Positions 45,943-55,853 of a DNA stretch of 64,000 nucleotides are shown here, in pieces. The first letter of the stretch is position 1; the number at the start of each line of letters is the position of its first letter. The position numbers and the translations under genes were made by a program. This DNA is from Puia dinghuensis (GTDB taxonomy: Bacteria; Bacteroidota; Bacteroidia; Chitinophagales; Chitinophagaceae), in assembly GCF_014642875.1 (NCBI RefSeq), contig NZ_BMJC01000002.1, positions 1 to 64,000 on the forward strand, given 5' to 3'. The notes beneath the pieces were generated by a model. It did not search any database, was not told where the DNA came from, and saw only the letters and a list, made by a program, of their open reading frames with translations.

Positions 45943-46222
45943 TCCATATCAAATTAAAATAATATAAACACTTGACGTCAAGTTTAAATCTCCACAAATG
46001 TGAATAAGTATGGATCCTTGGAGTATTTCTTTCAGGATAGAAAACAACTCTGCAGGCGATCCGCGTTTCTCGGATAGCCCTCGTCCGCTTTTGAGATGAG
46101 AATCGTGGCAAAACCCAAAACGTTCCTCAACTAAAGTTAACCAACGCCTTTGTATATTCTGCATGCGCCGCCAGATTGAGTGGATTAAATATAAATAACT
46201 AATTTCATTTCACACTACAGCT

Positions 46223-47026
46223 ATGGATAAACAAGACACGCATCCCCTGCCACCAATAGCGGCCTTGCAAGCGCTTGCGGCAAACGCCGCTAAGGCCATT
46301 CTCGATATATATTACGATGAAACCTTGATAAGTCAGGTCACCTTCAAACAGGACGCCTCTCCCTTGACGCTTGCAGACAAAGCCAGTCACGCGATCCTTG
46401 TCGAGGGCCTGAAAACGCTGACCCCGGATATCCCGGTGATGTCCGAAGAAAGCGCCGTCCTTCCTTATGAGGAGCGCAAACACTGGGAATACTTCTGGTG
46501 TATAGATCCCCTGGACGGCACAAAGGAATTTCTGCAGCGCAGTGACGAGTTCACCATCAACATCGCGCTTGTCCATCACCAGCAACCCGTATTTGGGATG
46601 ATCTATGTTCCTGTACAGCGATCCTGCTACTACGGAAGCAGCCGCGAAGGAACCTGGCGCATCACCTCGAACGGTTCACCGGTGCGCCTTCACGCCGATA
46701 ACCAGGCAAAGGATTGGACAGCATTAGGCAGCAGATTTCACTCATCCCCCGAAGAGCAGGAGATGGTAAAGCAATATCCCATCTCGAAGACCATAGCCGC
46801 GGGCAGTGCCCTTAAATTTTGCCTCATAGCCGAGGGAAAGGCCCATTTTTACTACAGGCATGGCCCTACTATGGAGTGGGATACGGCGGCTGGTCAAGCC
46901 CTCGTGCAATTCAGCGGTGGGAAATTCACGCACCCCGGGGGAGGGGCTTTCCTTTATAATAAGGAATCACCACTCAACGGCTCCTTTATATGCAGCATCG
47001 ATCCGTCAAAAGAGTACACGCCATAA
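46223..47026 (+). CDS. cysQ: 3'(2'),5'-bisphosphate nucleotidase CysQ
   Basis: A 267-residue member of the inositol-monophosphatase superfamily. Metal-binding motifs are SEES and DPLDGTKEF, with a late WDTAAGQAL. CysQ converts the by-product of sulfate transfer, 3'-phosphoadenosine 5'-phosphate, to AMP and so protects sulfur assimilation. It is a usual chromosomal gene, but the sulfotransferases of the NRPS cluster would also depend on it. Confidence 0.94.
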   Translation: MDKQDTHPLPPIAALQALAANAAKAILDIYYDETLISQVTFKQDASPLTLADKASHAILVEGLKTLTPDIPVMSEESAVLPYEERKHWEYFWCIDPLDGTKEFLQRSDEFTINIALVHHQQPVFGMIYVPVQRSCYYGSSREGTWRITSNGSPVRLHADNQAKDWTALGSRFHSSPEEQEMVKQYPISKTIAAGSALKFCLIAEGKAHFYYRHGPTMEWDTAAGQALVQFSGGKFTHPGGGAFLYNKESPLNGSFICSIDPSKEYTP

Positions 47027-47095
47027 TATACTAAAACCACCCATTCCCCGTTTTTAACGAGGAAAAACCCGTATGTCCTTCTAAACGATCCCCTT

Positions 47096-48145
47096 ATGAA
47101 GAACCCATCCATCCTCCTTGGACTCATGGTCCTTTGCTATTCCTGTAGCTCCACCAACCTGATGTCCCTCAGCGTCACCGAACCGGCTCCAGTGGGCCTT
47201 CCTCCCAATATAAAGTCAGCAGCAGTAGTCGACAGAAGTCGCGCCACCGATGAGAACAGAACCATCGACGCCCTTCATAAGGCACTCTCATTGGAGAGCA
47301 AGAGTCTCCAGGCAGAAGGCGCAAAGGCCGGCGTCACCGGCCTCACCGACGAGTTGATGAAGAACAACCGGTTCACCTCGGTGAGATACCTCGATAATCT
47401 TGACCTCCGCTCGTTCGGCGCAGGAGTATTCCCCACCTCCCTGCCCTGGGACACCGTGGACAGCATATGCAGGCTCAACAATGTGGATGTCTTGTTTTCT
47501 CTCGAACTCTTCGACGCGGAATCCAAGGTCGGCATTCCCGTCCCCCCCACGAACCTGCAAACCGTAGTAAGCAATCTGCCGGCCATCGCACAGCAGGTGA
47601 ACATGAACACCCAGGTAAAAACCGGCTGGCGAATCTATGACCCATCTTCTCGAAATATCCTCGATGAATATATCATTTCCCGGGATCTCTCCTTCCAGGG
47701 CCACGGCCTTGACCCTGCTACAGCCGGATCGGGCCTCATCGGTCGTAAAGAAGCGGTGAAACAGGCTGCCATCAACGCAGGCCAGGCCTATGCTTCACGC
47801 ATCCTGCCCTATTCCATCCGTGTATGGCGGTATTATTATGTACGGGGCGACGGAAATTTCATCGTTGCCAAACGCATGGCGCAAACGGGCAACTGGGACG
47901 GCGCCGCTCGCATCTGGCAGCAAGAGACCGCCAGCACTTCCCGCAAGGCAGCAGGCAGGGCCTGTTATAATATGGCCATCATCAGTGAGATCAATGGCGA
48001 TCTCCCCGGGGCTGTCCAGTGGGCGCAGAAAGCATATGAGGTCTACGGTCTCCGCCTGGCCCTCGAATATGTCAACGTCCTGCATCACCGACAATCCGAC
48101 AACGCCGTCCTGAAAAGCCAGACCGAACTCACCAGCACTCCATAA
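47096..48145 (+). CDS. DUF6340-type lipoprotein
   Basis: A 349-residue lipoprotein with a lipobox LCYSC in the first 20 residues. The mature part fits the DUF6340 family (a DVLFSLELFDAE segment, then a TPR-like helical C-terminus around AGRACYNMAIISE). It is probably anchored in the outer membrane or periplasmic leaflet. Function unknown. It follows cysQ by 69 bp. Confidence 0.7.
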   Translation: MKNPSILLGLMVLCYSCSSTNLMSLSVTEPAPVGLPPNIKSAAVVDRSRATDENRTIDALHKALSLESKSLQAEGAKAGVTGLTDELMKNNRFTSVRYLDNLDLRSFGAGVFPTSLPWDTVDSICRLNNVDVLFSLELFDAESKVGIPVPPTNLQTVVSNLPAIAQQVNMNTQVKTGWRIYDPSSRNILDEYIISRDLSFQGHGLDPATAGSGLIGRKEAVKQAAINAGQAYASRILPYSIRVWRYYYVRGDGNFIVAKRMAQTGNWDGAARIWQQETASTSRKAAGRACYNMAIISEINGDLPGAVQWAQKAYEVYGLRLALEYVNVLHHRQSDNAVLKSQTELTSTP

Positions 48146-48163
48146 CCGCCGGCTTGCCTCGAC

Positions 48164-51103
48164 TCAGGAAAGCTGTGGCCGCCCATAAAATATGGGCAAT
48201 CTCAGCGTAACACGAGTCCCTGCCGGACTGCCGTCACTGTCCTGCAGATCGGTGACCTCGATGCCGGCATCACCAGCATAGAGCTTATTCATGATCCCGA
48301 TGCGGTCTTCGGTCAGCGACAGGCCACGCGAGGGATACTCTTTCCATTCGGCGCTTTTTGGCCTTGCAGCAGCTTCCTTCCTGCCGACACCGTTGTCCTC
48401 GATAACGATCACTATCCGGTCGTCGGCAATTCGCATCCTTATACTGATGAAGCCCTTTCCATCAACCTTGTGGGCAAGGCCATGCTTCAACGCATTTTCC
48501 ACAAAGGGCTGGATAAGCATGGGCGGGATAAGCACCACGCCAGGATGGATGGAAGTATCCACTACTATCTCATAATCGATCTTCTCCTTGAAACGCATCT
48601 TTTCCAGCGACAGGTAGGAAGATAGATAATCCACTTCGTCCCCGATGGACACAAAGGTTCGCGATGAATTATGCAGCGTCATCCGGATCAGCTTGGCCAG
48701 GCCCGTAATGTATTGATTGGAGCCGCCGGTATCCCCGGATAAGTTGAGCAGCTGGATCGAAGTAAGACAATTGAAAATAAAATGCGGATTCATCTGCGAC
48801 TTCAGTGCAGTACTCTCCAGATCGCTCATTCGTTGCAGCAAGCCCTCTTTTTCCCGCTGCCGGCGGCGGATTATTCGAATCCGGCTCGATACTAACAGCC
48901 ATGACAGAACAAGCGACAACAGCCAGGCGCCAACGACAAACCAGGGCTTCTTCCACCACTGGATATCAACGGTGACGGGTAGCTGCAACATCCGGCTCCA
49001 GTTGCCGAACTTATTCACTGCGATCAATTGCCATTCATACTCCCCTGACGGAAGCTCAGGGTAATCAAGGGTGTTCTCCTTCGTCTCCCGCCAGGTGCTG
49101 TCGAGCCCCAGCATCCGGTAGCGATAGGTAATATCCCCGGCCGATCGGTAAGAAATACCTGCAAACTCCAACCGGAGATGCTTATCCCTGTAAGGGATGA
49201 CGAGATCGGCCGTATCTACTATCCGCTCCCGACCCGAATTCATCACCGACAGGAGATGGAGCCGGCACCCTTCACTATTCACCGGCTTCTGCTCATCGAA
49301 ATAACTTAGCCCTTCGGATGTTCCGACATAGATGCGCGAGCTGTCTGCCAATACCGTATTGATCATATCCGATGCAAGCCCATCCCGGCTGGTATAACGC
49401 GTAATGGGATATCCCGGCTTGTCCAGCTCGACCCGGTTCAACCCCTTATCCGTGCCTACCCAGAGAATATTGTTGTGCACCTGCAGACACCGGCAGATAT
49501 CGCTGGTCAATCCCTGCTGCCGGGTAAGCGCGGCCACCTCCCGGCCATTCTTATACCCGATGATCCCCGCATCATCGTACGACCCGATCCAAAGCGTCCC
49601 ATCCTCAGCCTTGACGATCGCAGAGATCCGGTTCCTCAGAAAAGGGACCCCGTCGCCCAGGAACACCCGCGGGCGGCCCTTTACGAGCCGGTATAATCCA
49701 TCCATCGTGCCCAGATAAATAGTATCATGCGTGTAAAAGGCAATGGTAGCTCTACCCTTCAATAAAGTGTCCTTCATCCGCGCATTTCGGGTAAGCGGCA
49801 GATCGAAGGTCCCTGCGCCCCAGGAATAAGTGGCCAGCACGGTCCGCTCGTTCATCCAGGTAAGAGATTTAAGGCCACCCCCAAAAATATCCCCAACAGG
49901 TCGGAGATCGCGGGTATCCTCCTGCACCCCGCCGTCGCCTCCGGCCAGGATCTTACCATCCTTTGTCGTATCGATGATCAGTATCCGCTCGGGCTTGAAG
50001 GGAAAATAGAGGTGTTGTTCCCGGAGGGTAAGCCCCGGCAGAGAAAGCCGGAAAATATAGTTGTGATTATCCCCGACCCATAGTTCATGGCCAACCCTGG
50101 CGAGGGCAGTCACCGTCGCCTTTTCCGTGCGCTCCACCGTAAAAGAGATCGACCGCACATCATTCGAAATAAGCCGGTAAAGCCCTGCTCCCATGGTCGT
50201 GAACCAAAGGTCCCCCGAGGCGTCCTTAAACACTCTCGATACGGCGATACCTGGCAAATACGTTCTCGTTTGCCCGGTTCGGATGTTATATTCATGACTG
50301 CCATCCAGCTCATTGGAATACACCAGGCTGTCGCCTATAGCGGTAAAAGCGATACTCCTGTGATGCTGTTTATCCCACGCCTGGCGGATGATCCTTTTTT
50401 TCCCAAATGAAAGGATATTATACGCAAGACCTCTCTCATTCCACACCACCGTGCCGCTGCTCAAGGCGAAATCGTTAGATCTGGATCCGACATACGGGAT
50501 ACGCATCGAATGGAGGCATTTGTTGCCGGAGAACTCGACTATCTTTCCATTTATTTCCGCGAGAAAACCACCGGATGTACTGGCGCTTACAGCAAAGCAG
50601 TTGCTCACCGGCGCCCCGTCAAGAGAATCGACATCGGTCAACGAGCCGTCTGCCCCGAGTATATGCAGGACGTTCTTTTCCTGCAACAAAATATTACCGG
50701 CGGCGTCCTCCGCAAAACCCCAGAGATTGCCATCCAGCCGGATATGCCCCAGCACGGAGTCATTCTGTTCCGTGTGTATCCTGCCCTGGTAATAATAGCA
50801 AATGGATTTCCGCAGGGGCGCCATCCATACTCTGCCCCTGGAATCGGCAAATAGCTGTACTACCTCCAGGTCGGGCAACCCATCTTTAGTGGTGAAATTC
50901 TTAAAATGCGAACCGTCAAAGCGGCTGACACCGGTTTCCGTACCGGTCCAGATAAACCCATCCTTATCCTGCGTGATACAATAGACGGTCGATCCGGCCA
51001 GACCCTCGGCAATCCCATAGTGGGCATAGCTATACTCCTGTGCCAACGATACAATGGGAAAAAAAGCCAGGCAAACGATCAGGGACAATAAGGCCTTCAT
51101 CAT
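48164..51103 (-). CDS. Two-component regulator propeller/LytS-type sensor histidine kinase
   Basis: About 979 residues. The N-terminal signal sequence is followed by a periplasmic beta-propeller of repeated two-component-regulator blades (for example DGFIWTGTETGVSRFDG, GTLWIGSYDDAGI, ILWVGTDKGLNRVE). A Y_Y_Y domain, one membrane helix and a cytoplasmic His_kinase domain follow (MNPHFIFNCLTSIQLL and PPMLIQPFVENALKHG). Such sensors control carbohydrate use or development. The start at 51103 is chosen because it gives a clean signal peptide; a GTG five codons upstream is possible. No regulator is adjacent. Confidence 0.92.
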   Translation of the reverse strand: MMKALLSLIVCLAFFPIVSLAQEYSYAHYGIAEGLAGSTVYCITQDKDGFIWTGTETGVSRFDGSHFKNFTTKDGLPDLEVVQLFADSRGRVWMAPLRKSICYYYQGRIHTEQNDSVLGHIRLDGNLWGFAEDAAGNILLQEKNVLHILGADGSLTDVDSLDGAPVSNCFAVSASTSGGFLAEINGKIVEFSGNKCLHSMRIPYVGSRSNDFALSSGTVVWNERGLAYNILSFGKKRIIRQAWDKQHHRSIAFTAIGDSLVYSNELDGSHEYNIRTGQTRTYLPGIAVSRVFKDASGDLWFTTMGAGLYRLISNDVRSISFTVERTEKATVTALARVGHELWVGDNHNYIFRLSLPGLTLREQHLYFPFKPERILIIDTTKDGKILAGGDGGVQEDTRDLRPVGDIFGGGLKSLTWMNERTVLATYSWGAGTFDLPLTRNARMKDTLLKGRATIAFYTHDTIYLGTMDGLYRLVKGRPRVFLGDGVPFLRNRISAIVKAEDGTLWIGSYDDAGIIGYKNGREVAALTRQQGLTSDICRCLQVHNNILWVGTDKGLNRVELDKPGYPITRYTSRDGLASDMINTVLADSSRIYVGTSEGLSYFDEQKPVNSEGCRLHLLSVMNSGRERIVDTADLVIPYRDKHLRLEFAGISYRSAGDITYRYRMLGLDSTWRETKENTLDYPELPSGEYEWQLIAVNKFGNWSRMLQLPVTVDIQWWKKPWFVVGAWLLSLVLSWLLVSSRIRIIRRRQREKEGLLQRMSDLESTALKSQMNPHFIFNCLTSIQLLNLSGDTGGSNQYITGLAKLIRMTLHNSSRTFVSIGDEVDYLSSYLSLEKMRFKEKIDYEIVVDTSIHPGVVLIPPMLIQPFVENALKHGLAHKVDGKGFISIRMRIADDRIVIVIEDNGVGRKEAAARPKSAEWKEYPSRGLSLTEDRIGIMNKLYAGDAGIEVTDLQDSDGSPAGTRVTLRLPIFYGRPQLS

Positions 51104-51162
51104 AGGCAAAGTAGACACAAGATAATAAAATTACTTTACCCACCCGCACCGGCGGCCAACCC

Positions 51163-52236
51163 CTATATCAGCTTCAACACCTCCGCTCCCATCGCCTCTG
51201 TCCCGAGCACCTTCGCCGTAGGAGTCGTTGCATCTGCAATATCCCTCGTCCGGAAGCCCGCCTTAAGCACCCCATCCACGGCAGCGATCACCGCCTCGGA
51301 TTCGGCCTTCATCCCAAAGGAAATGTCCAGCAGCAGGGCGGCTGACAGGATGGATGCCAGGGGATTGGCAACGCCTTTCCCCGTAATATCATGCGCCGAA
51401 CCATGAATGGGTTCATATACCCCCGTGCCGTCGCCGATGGAGGCGGAAGCCAGCATACCCATGGAGCCCGCTATCTGGGAGGCTTCATCCGTAAGGATGT
51501 CGCCAAAAAGATTCGCCGTAACCACAACGTCAAAACGCCTGGGGTCCTTGATCAGCAGCATCGCCGTAGCATCCACAAACTGATGCTCCACTTCCACGTC
51601 AGGATACTCCTTCGCCACTTTCTGCACCACCTCTCGCCAAAGCCGGGACGTCTCGATGACATTGGCCTTATCGACAGAACAGACCTTCTTGCGCCGGGTG
51701 CGGGCAGCGTCAAAAGCCTTACGGGCGATGCGCTCCACCTCATACCGGCTGTATTCAGCCACGTCGTAGGCCGTGTCGCCATTGTTCTTCCGGCCTTTCT
51801 CGCCGAAATAGATATCCCCCGTCAGCTCCCGGAAGAAGAGGATATCCGCCCCCTTTAATATCTCAGGCTTGATGCTCGAAGCGCCAAGTAATTCATCGAA
51901 CAATTTGATGGGCCGGAGGTTGGCATACAGCCCCAGTTCCTTCCGCATCTTCAGCAACCCTTGTTCGGGCCGGACGCGGGCGGAGGGATCGTTATCATAT
52001 TTCGGATGGCCCACCGCGCCAAACAACACGGCATCCGAATGGAGCATCTTCTCCAGCGATTCATCAGGCAGCGGGCTACCGGTTGCCTCGATGGCGACAT
52101 GACCGATCAACGCTTCATCATACGTAAACGAATGCCCGAACTTCGCGGCGATGGCGTCCAATACTTTCTTTCCAACTGCTGTTACTTCCTGTCCTATTCC
52201 GTCTCCCGGAACGATTACAATTTTTTTATTTGCCAT
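51163..52236 (-). CDS. leuB: 3-isopropylmalate dehydrogenase
   Basis: A 357-residue enzyme that oxidises and decarboxylates 3-isopropylmalate to 2-oxoisocaproate in leucine biosynthesis. Features are [10 protein letters not shown], the substrate region [21 protein letters not shown] and [14 protein letters not shown]. It is the last gene of the operon leuC-leuD-synthase-leuB. Confidence 0.97.
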   Translation of the reverse strand: MANKKIVIVPGDGIGQEVTAVGKKVLDAIAAKFGHSFTYDEALIGHVAIEATGSPLPDESLEKMLHSDAVLFGAVGHPKYDNDPSARVRPEQGLLKMRKELGLYANLRPIKLFDELLGASSIKPEILKGADILFFRELTGDIYFGEKGRKNNGDTAYDVAEYSRYEVERIARKAFDAARTRRKKVCSVDKANVIETSRLWREVVQKVAKEYPDVEVEHQFVDATAMLLIKDPRRFDVVVTANLFGDILTDEASQIAGSMGMLASASIGDGTGVYEPIHGSAHDITGKGVANPLASILSAALLLDISFGMKAESEAVIAAVDGVLKAGFRTRDIADATTPTAKVLGTEAMGAEVLKLI

Positions 52237-52242
52237 TCGATC

Positions 52243-53766
52243 TTAAATTAAATTCAGCATTTTCTGGGTGGCCTTTATCGCCGAGACGGTCTGATCGCTG
52301 TCCAGCCCCCTTGTCTTGAATTCCTTATTGTGAGCGGCCCAGGTGATCACCGTTTCGCAGAGCGCGTCCGTCTTCCCGCCCGGGGGAATACGCACGGCAT
52401 AATCCACCAGCGTGGGCAGCTCCAGCTTTTGCCGCTTGTACACTTTCTTCAGCGCATTCATAAAAGCATCGTATTGGCCGTCACCCTGCGCATGCTCCTC
52501 GAATAGCTCCCCATCGATGGAGACCTTCACCGCCACGGAAGGATGCAGGCTCTTGGCATGTGTAAGCACATAATCCTCTATCCGCACTTTTTCCTGGATG
52601 GCCTTGCTGTCCAGGATGTCGGCAATGATATACGGCAGGTCGGCCTGGGTAACCACCTCCTTTCGATCGCCCAATTCGATGATCCGCTGCGTCACCAGCT
52701 TCAGGTCAGCTTCCGATAACTGTATACCTAATTGTGCAAGGTTATTCTCTATATTGGCTTTACCGCTCGTTTTGCCTAACGCGTACTTGCGCTGCCGGGC
52801 AAAACGCTCCGGCATCAGATCGCTGAAATAAAGATTGTTCTTCTTGTCCCCGTCGGCATGGATGCCCGCCGTCTGCGTGAATACATTTTCGCCCACGACT
52901 GGTTTGTTGGCAGGGATACGTACGCCCGAAAAGGTCTCCACTAATTTGCTCACCCGGTAGAGCGAAGCCTCGTTAACCGAAGTTTTTACGGAAGGCAGAA
53001 AATCGTTGAGCACGGCGACGGCGCTGGCCAACGGCGCATTGCCGGCCCTCTCCCCCATCCCATTGACTGTAAGATGGATGCCGTGCGCCCCTGCTTTTAC
53101 CCCTTCCAGCACATTGGCCGTGCCCAGATCGTAATCATTATGCGCATGAAAGTCGAAATGCAGCCCGGGATAACGCTGTACAATGGCGCCGATGTATTCC
53201 GTCACCTCCGATGGGATAAGGATGCCGAGCGTATCGGGCAACATGATCCGTTTCACCGGCTGGTGCTGTAAAAAATCCAGATATTGAAAGACATACTCCC
53301 GCGAATGCCGCATTCCGTTGCTCCAGTCCTCGAGGTAGACATTACAGTCCAGCCCATTCTTCCGGCCCAGCGCGATAACGGCCGCCACCTCTTCAAAATG
53401 CTGTTCAGGTTTTTTCCGCAGCTGGTGGGTCAGGTGATTGAGCGAGCCCTTCGTCAGCAGGTTCATTACTTTCGCTCCGGCTTCCTTCATCCATTGGATG
53501 CTGACATCTCCATCGACAAAGGTCAGCACCTCGATCCTGTCCAACAGATCGTTGGCCTTAGCCCACGTTGTGATCGCTTTCACCGCCTCTAATTCTCCTT
53601 CAGATACTCTGGCAGAAGCAATTTCTATCCTATCCACATTCAGCTCGGTGAGCAATAGCTGGGCGATCGTCAGCTTCTCCTGAGGCGAGAACGACACCCC
53701 GCTGGTCTGTTCACCATCCCGGAGGGTAGTATCCATTATCTCGATATGACGTGCAGCGTGAGCCAT
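52243..53766 (-). CDS. 2-isopropylmalate/citramalate synthase family enzyme
   Basis: About 507 residues from the ATG at 53766; an upstream start at 53799 would overlap leuD. The HMGL-like TIM barrel has DTTLRDGEQTSGVSF, the metal motif HAHNDYDLG and the GMGERAGN motif. The C-terminal LeuA allosteric domain follows (about 390-507). It condenses acetyl-CoA with a 2-oxoacid. Placement in a leu operon favours 2-isopropylmalate, but this subgroup also includes citramalate synthases that feed isoleucine synthesis, so I give no symbol. Confidence 0.88.
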   Translation of the reverse strand: MAHAARHIEIMDTTLRDGEQTSGVSFSPQEKLTIAQLLLTELNVDRIEIASARVSEGELEAVKAITTWAKANDLLDRIEVLTFVDGDVSIQWMKEAGAKVMNLLTKGSLNHLTHQLRKKPEQHFEEVAAVIALGRKNGLDCNVYLEDWSNGMRHSREYVFQYLDFLQHQPVKRIMLPDTLGILIPSEVTEYIGAIVQRYPGLHFDFHAHNDYDLGTANVLEGVKAGAHGIHLTVNGMGERAGNAPLASAVAVLNDFLPSVKTSVNEASLYRVSKLVETFSGVRIPANKPVVGENVFTQTAGIHADGDKKNNLYFSDLMPERFARQRKYALGKTSGKANIENNLAQLGIQLSEADLKLVTQRIIELGDRKEVVTQADLPYIIADILDSKAIQEKVRIEDYVLTHAKSLHPSVAVKVSIDGELFEEHAQGDGQYDAFMNALKKVYKRQKLELPTLVDYAVRIPPGGKTDALCETVITWAAHNKEFKTRGLDSDQTVSAIKATQKMLNLI

Positions 53767-53776
53767 TGGAGTATTT

Positions 53777-54373
53777 TTAATAGATGCTCTTTGCCGCAAA
53801 AACCCGGATGTCCTCCTTCATCGACTGCAGGTAGTCGATGTCGTCATAGCCATTCATGAGGTTGTGCTTTTTATAGCTGTTGATCTCGAAAGGTTCGAAC
53901 TCGCCCGAAGCCAGAATAGTGATCTTCTGTTCCGGCAGGCTCACTTCCAGCTCTGCATGCGGATCGGCCTCTATCGCCCGGAGGATCTTATCCAAAAAGC
54001 CGGGGCTTATCTGCACAGGCAGGATGCCGATGTTGAGCGAATTGTTCTTAAAGATATCGGCGAAAAAGCTGGACACCACGCAGCGGAAGCCATAGTCATA
54101 GATGGCCCAGGCCGCATGTTCGCGGCTGCTGCCGCTGCCGAAGTTCTTGCCGCCAACCAGTATCTTCCCCGAATAAATGGGATTATTCAGCACAAAATCC
54201 TTTTTGGGCGTATTATCCGCATTGAACCGCCAGTCGCGGAAAAGGTTGTCGCCAAAACCCTTGCGTTCGGTAGCCTTCAGGAAGCGGGCAGGGATTATCT
54301 GGTCGGTGTCCACATTCTCTATCGGCATGGGGACGGCAGTGCTCTTTAGTACCGTGAATTTATCGTAAGCCAT
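53777..54373 (-). CDS. leuD: 3-isopropylmalate dehydratase small subunit
   Basis: A 198-residue protein with [17 protein letters not shown] and the swivel motif [12 protein letters not shown]. It forms the isopropylmalate isomerase with LeuC, which is encoded 14 bp upstream. Confidence 0.97.
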   Translation of the reverse strand: MAYDKFTVLKSTAVPMPIENVDTDQIIPARFLKATERKGFGDNLFRDWRFNADNTPKKDFVLNNPIYSGKILVGGKNFGSGSSREHAAWAIYDYGFRCVVSSFFADIFKNNSLNIGILPVQISPGFLDKILRAIEADPHAELEVSLPEQKITILASGEFEPFEINSYKKHNLMNGYDDIDYLQSMKEDIRVFAAKSIY

Positions 54374-54387
54374 AATGTTTGTACAGT

Positions 54388-55797
54388 TTAATCTACCAAT
54401 AATGTCCTGGGGTCCGTCACAACGCCGGTCACGGCTGCGGCTGCCGCCACCAGGGGACTCGCCAGCATCGTCCGGGCGCCGGGACCCTGTCTGCCTTCGA
54501 AGTTGCGGTTGCTGGTGCTGACAGCATATTTACCTGCCGGTATTTTATCATCGTTCATCGCCAGACAGGCCGAACAGCCGGGCTGGCGCAGCTGGAACCC
54601 CGCAGCCGTCAGGATATCCAGTATCCCTTCTTCTTTTATCTGCTGCTCCACGATATGACTGCCCGGAACGATCCATGCCGTGACACCTTCGGCTTTTTTC
54701 CGGTTCTTTACAATAGAAGCAAAAGCGCGGAAGTCCTCGATGCGTCCATTGGTACAGCTGCCGATGAAGACATAATCCACTTTCTTGCCCAGCATGGCCT
54801 CATTCTCATGAAAGCCCATATAGTCCAGGGATTTTTCGTAAGTGCTCTTGCTACCACCGGCGGCATCTGCCAAAGGAATATTTTTGGTGATACCGATGCC
54901 CATACCAGGGTTGGTGCCGTAGGTGATCATGGGCTCGATGTCGGCAGCGGCGAAACGATATTCCTTATCGAAGACCGCTCCTTCTTCCGTCTTCAACGTC
55001 TTCCAGTAGGCCAGCGCCTTATCCCAGGCGGCGCCCGCAGGGGCCTTTTCCCGGCCTTTGATATAGTTGAAGGTCGTTTCATCCGGGGCGATCATGCCGC
55101 CGCGGGCGCCCATTTCAATACTCATGTTACAAACCGTCATCCGGCCTTCCATGCTCATGTTCCCGAATACTTCACCCGCAAATTCTACAAAGTAGCCCGT
55201 AGCGCCCGCTGCCGTCAGCCGGGAAATGATAAAGAGCACCACATCTTTTGGCGTAATGCCTTTGCCGAGGACGCCATCGACGCTGATCCGCATCTTCTTT
55301 GGCTTGGGCTGCATGATACATTGCGAGGACAAAACCATTTCCACTTCCGACGTTCCGATACCAAAAGCGATGGCGCCAAATGCCCCATGGGTGGACGTAT
55401 GGCTGTCACCGCAAACGATCGTCATCCCGGGCAGGGTGATACCGTTTTCCGGACCGACCACATGCACGATCCCATTCTTCGGATTGCCAAGGCCCCAGTG
55501 CGAAATGCCATATTTGGCGGCATTCACTTCCAGCGCCTTCAACTGGTTGGCAGACAACGGGTCCTGCACCGGAAGGTGCTGGTTGATGGTAGGTGTATTA
55601 TGATCGGCCGTCGCAAAGGTCTTTTCAGGAAACATCACCTTCAGCTTGCGGCTTTCCAGGCCAAGAAAAGCCACCGGGCTCGTCACTTCATGGATAAAAT
55701 GCCGGTCGATAAAAAGCACATCGGGACCATCGGCTATCTTCCTCACCACATGAGAATCCCATACCTTGTCAAATAATGTAGCAGGTGTATTGCTCAT
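54388..55797 (-). CDS. leuC: 3-isopropylmalate dehydratase large subunit
   Basis: About 469 residues of the aconitase family. It has [14 protein letters not shown] and the 4Fe-4S cysteines in GSCTNGR and GCSACLAMN. The start [10 protein letters not shown] at 55797 fits LeuC proteins; six more residues in the longer frame are not needed. First gene of the leu operon. Confidence 0.97.
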   Translation of the reverse strand: MSNTPATLFDKVWDSHVVRKIADGPDVLFIDRHFIHEVTSPVAFLGLESRKLKVMFPEKTFATADHNTPTINQHLPVQDPLSANQLKALEVNAAKYGISHWGLGNPKNGIVHVVGPENGITLPGMTIVCGDSHTSTHGAFGAIAFGIGTSEVEMVLSSQCIMQPKPKKMRISVDGVLGKGITPKDVVLFIISRLTAAGATGYFVEFAGEVFGNMSMEGRMTVCNMSIEMGARGGMIAPDETTFNYIKGREKAPAGAAWDKALAYWKTLKTEEGAVFDKEYRFAAADIEPMITYGTNPGMGIGITKNIPLADAAGGSKSTYEKSLDYMGFHENEAMLGKKVDYVFIGSCTNGRIEDFRAFASIVKNRKKAEGVTAWIVPGSHIVEQQIKEEGILDILTAAGFQLRQPGCSACLAMNDDKIPAGKYAVSTSNRNFEGRQGPGARTMLASPLVAAAAAVTGVVTDPRTLLVD

Positions 55798-55853
55798 TTT
55801 GCAGAATTTAAACAAGCCGCAAAATTCTTAAATAATCTCCATATAATAAGGTT

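Larger units (their letters stand above)
43574..46200. other. AT-rich islet behind tRNA-Lys (probable small genomic island)
   Basis: The stretch is visibly richer in A and T than both flanks and starts at the 3' end of a tRNA, a common integration site. It carries three genes unrelated to the surroundings. I found no integrase and no duplicated tRNA 3' end near 46 kb, so mobility is inferred from composition and position only. The 280 bp between 45943 and 46222 shows no coding frame. Confidence 0.55.

Noticed and set aside
45943-46222. Duplicate of the tRNA-Lys 3' end as the far attachment site of the islet
   Set aside because: I searched by eye for the T-arm and acceptor sequence and found no convincing copy, so no attachment site is claimed.
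54655-55776. Plus-strand open frame of 373 codons opposite leuC
   Set aside because: Antisense shadow of a highly conserved gene; no recognisable domain and composition mirrors leuC codons.
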